From positions 62,001-126,000 of the forward strand of contig CAJTDS010000003.1 in assembly GCA_910575165.1 (NCBI GenBank): 64,000 nucleotides of DNA, written 5' to 3'. This DNA comes from Eggerthellaceae bacterium (GTDB taxonomy: Bacteria; Actinomycetota; Coriobacteriia; Coriobacteriales; Eggerthellaceae). The notes under the pieces are model-generated. The model did not search any database. It had not been told where the DNA came from and worked only from the letters and a program-made list of their open reading frames with translations. This document shows, piece by piece, positions 37,557-44,877 of this stretch. A program made the position numbers and the translations under genes. Every line of letters starts with the position of its first letter. Positions within the stretch are counted from its first letter, which is position 1.

Positions 37557-37612
37557 CCCGCACAATCGGCAGGTTGGTGAGTTTTTATGCACCAACATGC
37601 CGATTGTGCGGG
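37557..37612. repeat. long hairpin, family with the 36.31-kb copy (copy 2)
   Basis: 23-nt arms (37557-37579 and 37590-37612), 22 complementary, around a 10-nt loop (AGTTTTTATG). It shares GGCAGGTTGGTG and TATG with the 36.3-kb hairpin but has other outer arms. It begins 74 bp after the B3/4 gene stop. Confidence 0.75.
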
Positions 37613-37625
37613 CTGCGGGGCCGGC

Positions 37626-37676
37626 CCGGCTGATGCACGACTGGAAGGTGAGGCCGGCTGATGCGCGGCTGGAAGG
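37626..37676. repeat. direct repeat, two 28-bp units
   Basis: CCGGCTGATGC(A/G)CG(A/G)CTGGAAGG occurs at 37626-37648 and 37654-37676, period 28. No other feature is seen between the hairpin and the promoter of the NifU-like gene. Confidence 0.7.
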
Positions 37677-37798
37677 GGCGATCGGCCGCCGAGCGCCGTC
37701 GGCTTGCGCGCCCGCAAGCGGTCGTGGGCTTTCTGCGATGCGGCGGTTACGAATGGCCCGCGCTGGCGCATTCCGGCGCCGAATGTGGGCTGCTGTGG

Positions 37799-37804
37799 TA
37801 GAAT
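37799..37804 (+). promoter_or_regulatory. possible -10 box TAGAAT of the NifU-like gene
   Basis: TAGAAT lies 60 bp before the ATG at 37865. Confidence 0.35.
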
Positions 37805-37864
37805 CCCGACGAACGAAACGATGGGGTTCCCGCTTCGGCGGCGCAACCCGGAAAAGAGGTAGAC

Positions 37865-38101
37865 ATGGTTGAGAAGACCGACGTTGCGGCTGTGCTCGAG
37901 CTCATTCGCCCCAGCCTGCAGGCCGATGGCGGCGACGTGCGCCTGGTGGACGTGAGCGAGGACGGCGTGGTGTCCGTGGAGCTGCAGGGCGCTTGCAAGG
38001 GTTGCCCCATGTCCCAGATGACCTTGGCGAACGGCGTCGAGCGCATTCTGAAGGAGCGCGTGCCCGGCGTGACCCGCGTGGTCCCCGCCGACATGATGTA
38101 G
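37865..38101 (+). CDS. NifU-like C-terminal domain protein, Fe-S scaffold/carrier
   Basis: 78 aa. The whole protein is a NifU C-terminal domain with the cluster-binding motif GACKGCPMSQMTL (CxxC) and the usual LQADGGDVRLVDV. It should carry or assemble [4Fe-4S] clusters. Length fits stand-alone Nfu proteins. It starts a run of small same-strand genes ending with lgt. Confidence 0.93.
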   Translation: MVEKTDVAAVLELIRPSLQADGGDVRLVDVSEDGVVSVELQGACKGCPMSQMTLANGVERILKERVPGVTRVVPADMM

Positions 38102-38121
38102 GCACCGCGGCAGACGCAACC

Positions 38122-38409
38122 ATGAGCTGTTGGACTTTGCGCGGCTGCGATGACGAGATGCAGTCGCGCTGCCCCCACAACATTCCCGGCGAGCCGTGCC
38201 CGGCCGATTGCCTGTATTCCCAGTGCGACCGGCCTACCCATGTGAACTGCGAGGACTTCGGCAAGATGCTGAACCCCGAACGGGATTACGACGCCGCCGT
38301 CAAAGAGGTCTGCCGCATCTGCGAGCATTTCCTCGACCATGGGCCCGCCCTGGTCGACCGACCGGAGGGCTTCTCTCGCCAGGGGAACCCCAACCGCTTT
38401 CTTCTGTAG
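38122..38409 (+). CDS. small cysteine-rich hypothetical protein
   Basis: 95 aa with nine cysteines, including PCPADCLYSQC and VCRIC. The spacing suggests metal or Fe-S binding but fits no family I know. It lies 20 bp after the NifU-like gene, which may supply its cluster. The start is the first ATG that keeps the Cys-rich frame, before MSCWTLRGCDD. Confidence 0.7.
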   Translation: MSCWTLRGCDDEMQSRCPHNIPGEPCPADCLYSQCDRPTHVNCEDFGKMLNPERDYDAAVKEVCRICEHFLDHGPALVDRPEGFSRQGNPNRFLL

Positions 38410-38421
38410 GCCGCGGTCGTT

Positions 38422-38655
38422 ATGGCCAATCGCCGGATAAGCTGCCCCAGCTGCCGCGAGTCGACGCTGGATGTGACGCGCTACGATTCCATGATGGTGC
38501 TGAAAAGCGACGTGGCGCTGTTCTCGTTGCACTGTCCGGCGTGCGGCGCTCGCGTGTCCGCGATCCAATCCATCCCGTTTTCGCTGCGGGGACAAGTTGC
38601 CGAAGCCGCGGCGAAGGTCCACGCAGGCATGCTGAAGGACTCCCATGCTGAATGA
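38422..38655 (+). CDS. small zinc-ribbon-like hypothetical protein
   Basis: 77 aa. Two CxxC pairs (SCPSCRES and HCPACGAR) predict a zinc ribbon. It starts 12 bp after the previous gene and overlaps the lgt start by 11 bp, which suggests coupled translation. Function unknown. Confidence 0.7.
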   Translation: MANRRISCPSCRESTLDVTRYDSMMVLKSDVALFSLHCPACGARVSAIQSIPFSLRGQVAEAAAKVHAGMLKDSHAE

Positions 38656-39682
38656 CATCTACCAGAGCATCGACCCCGTAGCGTTTTCCTTCGGCCCCTT
38701 CGCCGTGCGCTGGTACGGGCTGGCCTACCTGGCCGGTTTCGTGTGCGCGGCGCTGGTCATGTGGAACGTGTCGAAGCGCTGGAAGGTGCGCATCGATGCG
38801 GATTCCCTGCTCACTGTGGTGTTCTGCGCTATCGTCGGCATCATCTTGGGCGGCCGGTTGGGCTACGTGCTGGTGTACGGCGACGGCTATTACCTGCAGC
38901 ACCCCGAAGAGATTTTGGCCTTCAGCCACGGAGGCATGAGCTTCCACGGAGGGCTGATCGGCGCGCTTCTTGCCGGCATCGTGGCCGCGAAGCTCACGCG
39001 CATCCCGTATCTGACCTTGGCCGACATGGCGGTGATCGGCGCTCCTTTGGGTCTGTTCTTCGGCCGGTGCGCCAACTTCATCAACGGCGAGCTCTACGGC
39101 GCCCCCACTGACCTGCCCTGGGGCGTGGTCTTCGGCGGTGCGGCGGGCGCGGTTCCGCACCATCCCTCGCAGCTCTACGAGGCGCTGCTGGAGGGGGTCG
39201 TCATCTTCGTCGTGCTGTTCGCGCTTTCGCGCAAGCAGCCGCCCCGGCCCCGCGGCACGTTTCTGGGCCTGTTCCTAATCATGTACGGAACCTTCCGCTT
39301 CCTGGTGGAGTTCGTGCGCCTTCCCGACCCTCAGATCGGCTATCTGTGGGGCGATTGGCTCACCATGGGCCAGGTGCTCAGCTTGCCGCTGGTGGTTGTG
39401 GGCGTCGTGGTGCTCGCCTACGCCTGTGTGAAGAAGCTGCCGCAGCAGGGTCTGCCCGAGTTGCCTGCTGCCAGCGGTCCCGAGGGGCCTGACGGCGGCG
39501 ACGGTGCTGGCTACGACCGCGCCCCTCTGCCGGAATCCGGCGACGGAGAAAGCGGCACGGTTGGGCGAGACGATTCGGGTGAGCCGGAAGGCAGGGACGA
39601 CGCGGGTGATCGCGACGGGGCCTTGGAGCCCAAAGGCGGAAGCGGGGCGCGTCAACATGACGGTTCGGAAGCGAATCTGTAG
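38645..39682 (+). CDS. lgt: phosphatidylglycerol-prolipoprotein diacylglyceryl transferase
   Basis: 345 aa. Membrane enzyme with the Lgt signatures MSFHGGLIGALLAG and GRCANFINGELYG, and conserved HHPSQLYEALLEG. It attaches diacylglycerol to the lipobox cysteine of lipoproteins, including the three reductases in this window. About 75 C-terminal residues (from LPELPAASG) are an acidic Gly/Asp/Glu-rich tail absent from ordinary Lgt. It overlaps the preceding zinc-ribbon gene. Confidence 0.95.
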   Translation: MLNDIYQSIDPVAFSFGPFAVRWYGLAYLAGFVCAALVMWNVSKRWKVRIDADSLLTVVFCAIVGIILGGRLGYVLVYGDGYYLQHPEEILAFSHGGMSFHGGLIGALLAGIVAAKLTRIPYLTLADMAVIGAPLGLFFGRCANFINGELYGAPTDLPWGVVFGGAAGAVPHHPSQLYEALLEGVVIFVVLFALSRKQPPRPRGTFLGLFLIMYGTFRFLVEFVRLPDPQIGYLWGDWLTMGQVLSLPLVVVGVVVLAYACVKKLPQQGLPELPAASGPEGPDGGDGAGYDRAPLPESGDGESGTVGRDDSGEPEGRDDAGDRDGALEPKGGSGARQHDGSEANL

Positions 39683-39732
39683 CGAATCAGTCAGCTTCGC
39701 GGCGAGCGCGCGGGAATCGTTGCTGCCGGCGG

Positions 39733-39738
39733 TACAAT
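39733..39738 (+). promoter_or_regulatory. likely -10 box TACAAT of the desulfoferrodoxin gene
   Basis: CGGTACAATAG lies 44 bp before the ATG. TATAAG at 39749-39754 is another candidate. Confidence 0.5.
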
Positions 39739-39781
39739 AGCCGTGTTTTATAAGTACCTACCGCGATTTTAGGAGGCTGCT

Positions 39782-40162
39782 ATGGCTTTGAAGTTCTACC
39801 TGTGCAAGCATTGCGGGAACATCGCAGTGAAGCCCTTCGATTCCGGTGTGCCGCTGGTGTGCTGTGGCGAGAAGATGGAAGAGATTGTCCCCAACACCGA
39901 GGATGCCGCCGTCGAGAAGCACGTGCCTGTGGTGACGGTGGACGGGCAGAGCGTCCATGTGCAGGTGGGCGGCGTGCTGCATCCCATGACCCCCGAGCAC
40001 TGGATTACCTTCATCTGCCTTGAGACCGAGCAGGGTTATCAGATCAAGCAGCTGACCAGCGACGATCAGCCTATGGCTGACTTCGCCGTGGCAGAGGGCG
40101 ACCGTCCGCTGCGCGTGTACGAGCACTGCAACATCCATGGTCTGTGGGTGGCCGAGATCTAG
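39782..40162 (+). CDS. dfx: desulfoferrodoxin (superoxide reductase)
   Basis: 126 aa. N-terminal desulforedoxin domain with CKHCGN and CCGEKM (four Fe ligands) and C-terminal superoxide reductase centre with EKHVPVV, HPMTPEHWI and YEHCNIHGLW (His/Cys ligands). It reduces superoxide to peroxide without making oxygen, a defence typical of anaerobes. AGGAGG precedes the ATG. It is a single gene with its own promoter and terminator. Rubredoxin-type donors could be the fusion protein at 43.9 kb. Confidence 0.96.
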   Translation: MALKFYLCKHCGNIAVKPFDSGVPLVCCGEKMEEIVPNTEDAAVEKHVPVVTVDGQSVHVQVGGVLHPMTPEHWITFICLETEQGYQIKQLTSDDQPMADFAVAEGDRPLRVYEHCNIHGLWVAEI

Positions 40163-40191
40163 GGTCCGTCCGAGCACAGGCGACGAACCAC

Positions 40192-40229
40192 AAAGCGCCC
40201 CGTTCCTCGTCCGAGGGCGGGGTGCTTTT
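40192..40229 (+). terminator. Rho-independent terminator after desulfoferrodoxin
   Basis: AAAGCGCCCCG pairs with CGGGGTGCTTT (one G-T pair) followed by TTTTC, 30 bp after the stop and just before the pyk ribosome binding site. Confidence 0.75.
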
Positions 40230-40248
40230 CTCGAAGGGAGGTACTCCC

Positions 40249-41709
40249 ATGAAGCGCCGAACGAAAATCGTATGCACTTTGGGTCCCGCCGTCGATGGGG
40301 AGGGCATGATCGGCCAGCTGCTGGATGCCGGCATGGACGTGGCCCGGCTGAATTTCTCCCACGGCAGCCATCAGGAGCACGGCGAGCGCATCCGCCGCGT
40401 TCGCGAGGCGGCCGAAGCGCGCCAGAGCCCTTGTGCTATCCTGCTGGACACCCGTGGCCCTGAGATTCGCACGGGACTTTTGGCTGGGGGAGAGCCTGTG
40501 TGCCTGGAGGAGGGCGCGCAGCTGGTGTTGACCGAGCAGCCGGTGGAGGGAACGGCCCAGCGCGTGAGCCAAAGCTGTGCCGGCCTGGGCAGCTACGTGC
40601 ACCCGGGCACGCCCATCCTGCTCGACGACGGGCGCGTTGAGCTTTCGGTGCTAGCTGTGGGCGAGAACGGCGACATCCGTTGCGTCGTTCGCAACAGCGC
40701 CGTGCTGGGCCAGCGCAAGTCGGTGAACCTGCCGGGCACCACGGTGCCGCTTCCGGAGATGACCGACCAGGACAAGGCTGACTTGCTCTTCGGCATTCAG
40801 CAGGATGTGGACTTCGTGGCGCTTTCGTTCGTGCGCAGCGCTGCCGATGTGCGCCGGGTGCGGGCGTTTCTGGCCGAGCATGGCGGCGAGCACATCAGCC
40901 TTATCGCGAAGATCGAGTCGGCCCAGGCCATCGAGAACTTCGACGAGATTCTGGAAGCAGCCGACGGTATCATGGTGGCTCGCGGCGATCTGGGCGTGGA
41001 GGTGGAAACGGCGCGCGTGCCTCATATGCAGAAGCGCATCATCCGCCAATGCGTGCGCATGTCTAAGCCGGTGATCACCGCTACGCAGATGCTGGAGTCC
41101 ATGATCGCCAATCCGCGTCCCACCCGCGCCGAGGTGGCCGACATCGCCAACGCCATCTACGACGGAACCGATGCCGTGATGCTTTCGGGCGAGACGGCCA
41201 ACGGGGCCTACCCGGTGCAGGCCGTGCGCATGATGGCCCAGGTGGCCGAAGCCAGCGAACGCCATTACTTCGAGGAGCACGAGCCCGACCGCACCCGCGA
41301 CCGCGCCCGCGTGGCCATGGCCGTGGGCATTGCGGCGGTGACTACGGCCGAGACTATCGGTGCGCGCTGCATCGTGGCTCCCACCATGTCGGGGCGCACC
41401 ACGCGCCTGCTCTCGCATTTGCGGCCTCGCGTGCCCATCTACGCGGTGACGCCGTTTCCCCGCGTCATGCGTCAGCAGCAGCTGAACTGGGGCGTGAAGC
41501 CCTTGCTGGGAGACGTGGAAGGCCGCATGCGCGACGTGGTGAGCCATGCCCAGCGAGCGGTGCTCGACGCGGGGTTGTGCCTGCCGGGCGACGTGGCGGT
41601 GCTGACGGCGGGCGACCCTGCCACCAGCCCATCCATCGCCACGGGCAACGGCGACGGCACGGCGGGCGTTGCGGCCACCAACGTGATGTACGTAGTGGAG
41701 TTGCGTTAG
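40249..41709 (+). CDS. pyk: pyruvate kinase
   Basis: 486 aa. N-terminal RRTKIVCTLGPA, active-site region MVARGDLGVE, and the signature SLIAKIES region are present; the C-terminal domain is of normal size with no added PEP-utilising domain. It makes pyruvate and ATP from phosphoenolpyruvate. The start at 40249 has GAAGGGAGG upstream. It lies downstream of a terminator, so it probably has its own promoter inside that spacer. Confidence 0.96.
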   Translation: MKRRTKIVCTLGPAVDGEGMIGQLLDAGMDVARLNFSHGSHQEHGERIRRVREAAEARQSPCAILLDTRGPEIRTGLLAGGEPVCLEEGAQLVLTEQPVEGTAQRVSQSCAGLGSYVHPGTPILLDDGRVELSVLAVGENGDIRCVVRNSAVLGQRKSVNLPGTTVPLPEMTDQDKADLLFGIQQDVDFVALSFVRSAADVRRVRAFLAEHGGEHISLIAKIESAQAIENFDEILEAADGIMVARGDLGVEVETARVPHMQKRIIRQCVRMSKPVITATQMLESMIANPRPTRAEVADIANAIYDGTDAVMLSGETANGAYPVQAVRMMAQVAEASERHYFEEHEPDRTRDRARVAMAVGIAAVTTAETIGARCIVAPTMSGRTTRLLSHLRPRVPIYAVTPFPRVMRQQQLNWGVKPLLGDVEGRMRDVVSHAQRAVLDAGLCLPGDVAVLTAGDPATSPSIATGNGDGTAGVAATNVMYVVELR

Positions 41710-41737
41710 CGGCGCGCAGCCGACGTGCTGCATGCGC

Positions 41738-41841
41738 CGACGAGCCGCCAGGCCGCGTGCCGGCGACGAGCCGCCAGGCCGCGTGCCGGCGACGAGCTGC
41801 CAGGCCGCGTGCCGGCGACGAGCTGCCAGGCCGCGTGCCGG
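41738..41841. repeat. tandem 26-bp repeat, four units plus a decayed fifth
   Basis: Four contiguous units of CGACGAGC(C/T)GCCAGGCCGC+GTGCCGG begin at 41738, 41764, 41790 and 41816. A fifth, degraded unit starts at 41842. It lies 29 bp after the pyk stop. Two unit versions (C or T at position 9) alternate as CC-TT. Confidence 0.9.
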
Positions 41842-41921
41842 CGACGAGCTGCTTGCCGTCCTGCCGCGTGCCTCCAGCGCTCCAGTGGGCGGCAATCCGG
41901 CTGTCTGCCGGGGCTCGAACG

Positions 41922-42031
41922 TTGAAAATCGGATATTTTGGGCAGAGAAAAACACTGCGCTCATCTGGGACTTTCTATATAACGCCAGGTAAAACCACCT
42001 TTTTCTGACGCCCAAATAATCCGATTTTCAA
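41922..42031. repeat. AT-rich 110-bp inverted-repeat element
   Basis: Terminal arms of 31-32 nt (TTGAAAATCGGAT... at 41922-41952 and its complement at 42000-42031) are about 85% matched and surround a 47-nt AT-rich centre with CTATATAACG. It is strikingly AT-rich against the surrounding GC-rich DNA and lies 53 bp before the aldolase gene. It could be a MITE-like remnant or a leader structure. Confidence 0.75.
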
Positions 42032-42084
42032 TAGGTTTCATGAGGAAGAAGAGCGATAGAGCAATAGGGCGAAAGGGAGCTTAC

Positions 42085-43020
42085 ATGGGTTTTCTCGACG
42101 AGGCGTCAGATCTTCTGGGCAAGGGCATGAATGCGGCGAAGGACATGGTGACCGAAGGGGCCGTGGTGGCCAAGGGGGCCGTGGCCGGCATGGCCGTGGA
42201 ACAGCGGCCGTTTATGAAGGCGTTCGTGCGGATGTGCTCCGACGGGTGGGCCCAGGGCTGGAACGAGCGCAACGGCGGCAACGCCAGCTACCGCATGACG
42301 GTGGAAGAGGCGACGGCGTGCAAGCCGTACTTCTACGACACGCCCAGTTCCTGGGTACCTCTGAAAACCGCCGTGCCGCAGCTGGGCGGCGCCTTCTTCG
42401 CCTGCACCGCCGCGGGCAGCTTTATGCGCAACCTGGCGGGTGATGTGGCCGGCAACATGGGTATCGTGGAGCTGTCCGAGGCGGGCGACTCGTGGCGCGT
42501 GGTGTGGGGGTTCAAGGACGGTGGACGCCCGACCAGCGAGCTTGAGGCGCATCTGGCCTGCCACAGGGTTCGCATGGAGGTGACCTATGGTGTGTCGCGG
42601 GTGGTCTACCATGCCCACCCCGCCCATACGGTGGCGCTCTCGCTGCTGCTGCCCGCCACGCCCCGGGCGCTGTCGAGGGCGCTGTGGTGCGCTATGACCG
42701 AGTGCGCCATGGTGTTTCCCGAAGGCGTGGGGGCGGTGGACGTCATGGTTCCCGGAGGCGAGGCGCTTGCCCAGGCGACGGCTCGCGAGGCCGAGCGCCA
42801 TGGAGCGGTGGTATGGGCGGCCCATGGGCTGCTGGTCACGGGGGCTACCTTCGACGAGGCGTTCGGGCTCATGCACACCATCGAGAAGGCGGCGCAGATC
42901 TGCTTGCTGGCTCGCGCGGCCGACGGCGGGTCGGCCCGGTTCGATACCCAGGTGTCCGACGACATCCTGCGCGCCATCGCCGCCAGCGTGGGCAAGACCC
43001 TCGACGAGTCGCTGCTCTAA
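42085..43020 (+). CDS. class II aldolase, rhamnulose-1-phosphate aldolase-like
   Basis: 311 aa. The class II aldolase/RhaD fold is indicated by NERNGGNASYRM, the zinc-site stretch VVYHAHPAHTVAL, and VVWAAHGLLVTG. RhaD splits rhamnulose-1-phosphate into dihydroxyacetone phosphate and lactaldehyde, but no other rhamnose gene lies here. A 40-residue N-terminal extension (MGFLDEASDLLGKGMNAAKD...) is Ala/Val-rich and amphipathic, not part of the family. Start at 42085 has AAAGGGAG upstream. Confidence 0.85.
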   Translation: MGFLDEASDLLGKGMNAAKDMVTEGAVVAKGAVAGMAVEQRPFMKAFVRMCSDGWAQGWNERNGGNASYRMTVEEATACKPYFYDTPSSWVPLKTAVPQLGGAFFACTAAGSFMRNLAGDVAGNMGIVELSEAGDSWRVVWGFKDGGRPTSELEAHLACHRVRMEVTYGVSRVVYHAHPAHTVALSLLLPATPRALSRALWCAMTECAMVFPEGVGAVDVMVPGGEALAQATAREAERHGAVVWAAHGLLVTGATFDEAFGLMHTIEKAAQICLLARAADGGSARFDTQVSDDILRAIAASVGKTLDESLL

Positions 43021-43235
43021 GGGCCGCCGAATGAAGAGAGATACGGGGCAACGAGGCGTTCGGCCGCTCCCGGTGTAAGGCGAGGTGATTTGGCACTGTC
43101 TCGCGGAGACAGCCGTGGTCTTTTCATGGAAGGGCTGCTGCGGTGCTACCATATACAAGCTTGCGCGATTCCCTGTGGGCAAGCGAACATCGTGTCCGCC
43201 TTGGTCGGAAACCAAGGCACGAAAAGGAGCCTACC

Positions 43236-43721
43236 ATGAAGGAAAACATCCATCCGGAGTACATGGAGTGCGTCGTGAAGTGCAGCTGCGGCAACACTTT
43301 CACCACCCGTTCCACCAAGCCGGAGCTCAAGATCGACATCTGCAACGTGTGCCACCCGTTCTACACGGGCCAGCAGCGTTTCGTTGATACCGGCGGACGC
43401 GTGCAGCGCTTCGCCGACAAATTCGGTTCGGCCAAGGATGCCGTGGCTGCTCGCGAGGCCGAGAAGAAGGCCAAGCGCGCTGCCGAGGTCGCCGCTCGCG
43501 AGGAGGCCAAGCGCGCCGAGCGCGAGGCCAAGGCCGCCGAGAAGGCCAAGCGTGCCGAGGAGTTCGCCAAGAAGGCCGAGGAAGCTGCTGCTAAGGCTGC
43601 TGCTCGCGAGGCTGAGGAAGCCGCCAATGCCGAGGCCGACCTGGTGGAGGCCGCTGCCGAGGACGCTGCCGCCCTGGACGCCATGGTGGAAACCCCGGCC
43701 GAGGAAGCTGCTGCTGAGTAG
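43236..43721 (+). CDS. rpmE: 50S ribosomal protein L31 with long C-terminal extension
   Basis: 161 aa against about 70 in most bacteria. Residues 1-67 are a normal zinc-type L31 ([12 protein letters not shown] and [11 protein letters not shown] provide the CxC...CxxC ligands; then [13 protein letters not shown]). The remaining 90 residues are Ala/Lys/Glu-rich and predicted coiled coil, turning acidic at the end. The start (MKENIHPEY) follows AAAAGGAG. A strong terminator follows. The tail would protrude from the ribosome. Confidence 0.95.
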   Translation: MKENIHPEYMECVVKCSCGNTFTTRSTKPELKIDICNVCHPFYTGQQRFVDTGGRVQRFADKFGSAKDAVAAREAEKKAKRAAEVAAREEAKRAEREAKAAEKAKRAEEFAKKAEEAAAKAAAREAEEAANAEADLVEAAAEDAAALDAMVETPAEEAAAE

Positions 43722-43749
43722 CGAACAATAGGTTGCTGCGTTGCCAAGG

Positions 43750-43777
43750 TCCGCCCCGAAAGGGGCGGATTTTTTTT
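43750..43777 (+). terminator. Rho-independent terminator after rpmE
   Basis: TCCGCCCC-GAAA-GGGGCGGA hairpin followed directly by eight T. Confidence 0.95.
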
Positions 43778-43951
43778 GCTGCGGTAGAGGCTTGCAGTCA
43801 ATGACGAGGAATCGGCTCGTTCTTCGTTTTCATCTTGCTTTCAGCATGTCTCTGCTGAAACATCTCGTGTTTTGTTGTGATAGGCTGACGCAAGCTGTGC
43901 GATGGTGCGCGCCCGTCTTATCGGGCGCTGGGATTCGAAGGGGGCGGCACT

Positions 43952-44728
43952 ATGATAGATAGCAGCGCTTTCCATAGTTTGAGCTACGGGCTCTACGTTA
44001 TCGGCACGACCGGGGCAGGCGGCCCTGCGGGGTGTATCGCGAATACGTTCCAGCAGGTTACGTCTTCGCCGTTCCAGGTAAGCGTGGCGCTGAACAACGA
44101 CAACGTCACTACGGAGCGCATCTTGGAGTCGGGCCGCTTCACGGCCGCCTGCCTGTCAGAGGAGGCGCCGATGGAGCTTATCGGGCGCTTCGGCTTCCAT
44201 ACCAGTGCCGATACGGACAAGTTCGACGGCGTGGCCCATGGGCGGGATGCTGCCGGCGTGCCCTATGTGACCGAGACCAGCTGTTCGTGGTTCTCGGCGC
44301 GCGTGGTGTCGTCGATGAACCTCGGCAGCCATACCATGATCGTGGGCGAGGTGGAGGAAGCCGGCACGCTGGATTCCGATGCTCCCATGACCTACGCCTA
44401 CTACCACATGGTGAAAGGCGGCAAGACCCCTCCGAAGGCCTCCAGCTTTATCCCCGGCGATGCGCAGACGTCTCCTGCACCTTCCGATGCGGCCCAGGCG
44501 GTGTCGGCCGAGGCGGGAGCGAAGGCGGCCCGCACCTTGGAGTGCGTGGCGGCATCGGTGGAGGCCGAGGCGGCCCGAGAGGGGGCGGCATCCGGCGGTC
44601 CCTCCACCGGCTGGCGCTGCAAGGTGTGCGGCTACATCGTGTCTGGATACCCCGACGGCCTGCCTGCCGATTTCACGTGCCCTTGCTGCGGCGTGGGCCC
44701 CGAAATGTTCGAGCGGGTGGAGCTGTAG
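43952..44728 (+). CDS. flavin reductase-rubredoxin fusion (Hrb-like high-molecular-weight rubredoxin)
   Basis: 258 aa. The N-terminal 165 residues are a flavin reductase-like FMN-binding domain (SLSYGLYVIGTTGAGGPAGC, NTFQQVTSSPFQVSVALN). An Ala/Glu-rich linker leads to a rubredoxin domain with CKVCGYIV and CPCCGVGPEMFE. Fusions of this kind pass electrons to flavodiiron proteins or reductases for NO, O2 or peroxide removal. It may serve the desulfoferrodoxin or the exported reductases; this is inferred. It converges with a luxR gene over a hairpin terminator. Confidence 0.92.
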   Translation: MIDSSAFHSLSYGLYVIGTTGAGGPAGCIANTFQQVTSSPFQVSVALNNDNVTTERILESGRFTAACLSEEAPMELIGRFGFHTSADTDKFDGVAHGRDAAGVPYVTETSCSWFSARVVSSMNLGSHTMIVGEVEEAGTLDSDAPMTYAYYHMVKGGKTPPKASSFIPGDAQTSPAPSDAAQAVSAEAGAKAARTLECVAASVEAEAAREGAASGGPSTGWRCKVCGYIVSGYPDGLPADFTCPCCGVGPEMFERVEL

Positions 44729-44766
44729 GCCCGGCTGCACGTCTCTGCAAAGCGGCAGAAGCGGAA

Positions 44767-44794
44767 GCGGCGCAGTCCTCAATAGCTGCGCCGC
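44767..44794. terminator. bidirectional hairpin after flavin reductase-rubredoxin gene
   Basis: GCGGCGCAG and CTGCGCCGC form a 9-bp stem around TCCTCAATAG, 38 bp after the stop. Stem and loop are shared with the hairpin at 48383-48428. Confidence 0.75.
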
Positions 44795-44877
44795 CTTTAC
44801 GTGATTGGCTCTTCGCGCGGAAGCAGTCCGGCTCGAGCGCGGTGCTTCTTTACGGGGCGACTTTTGCTTGCCCTGCT

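Noticed and set aside
41738-41841. CRISPR array
   Set aside because: Units are directly contiguous with no spacers and no cas genes are nearby.
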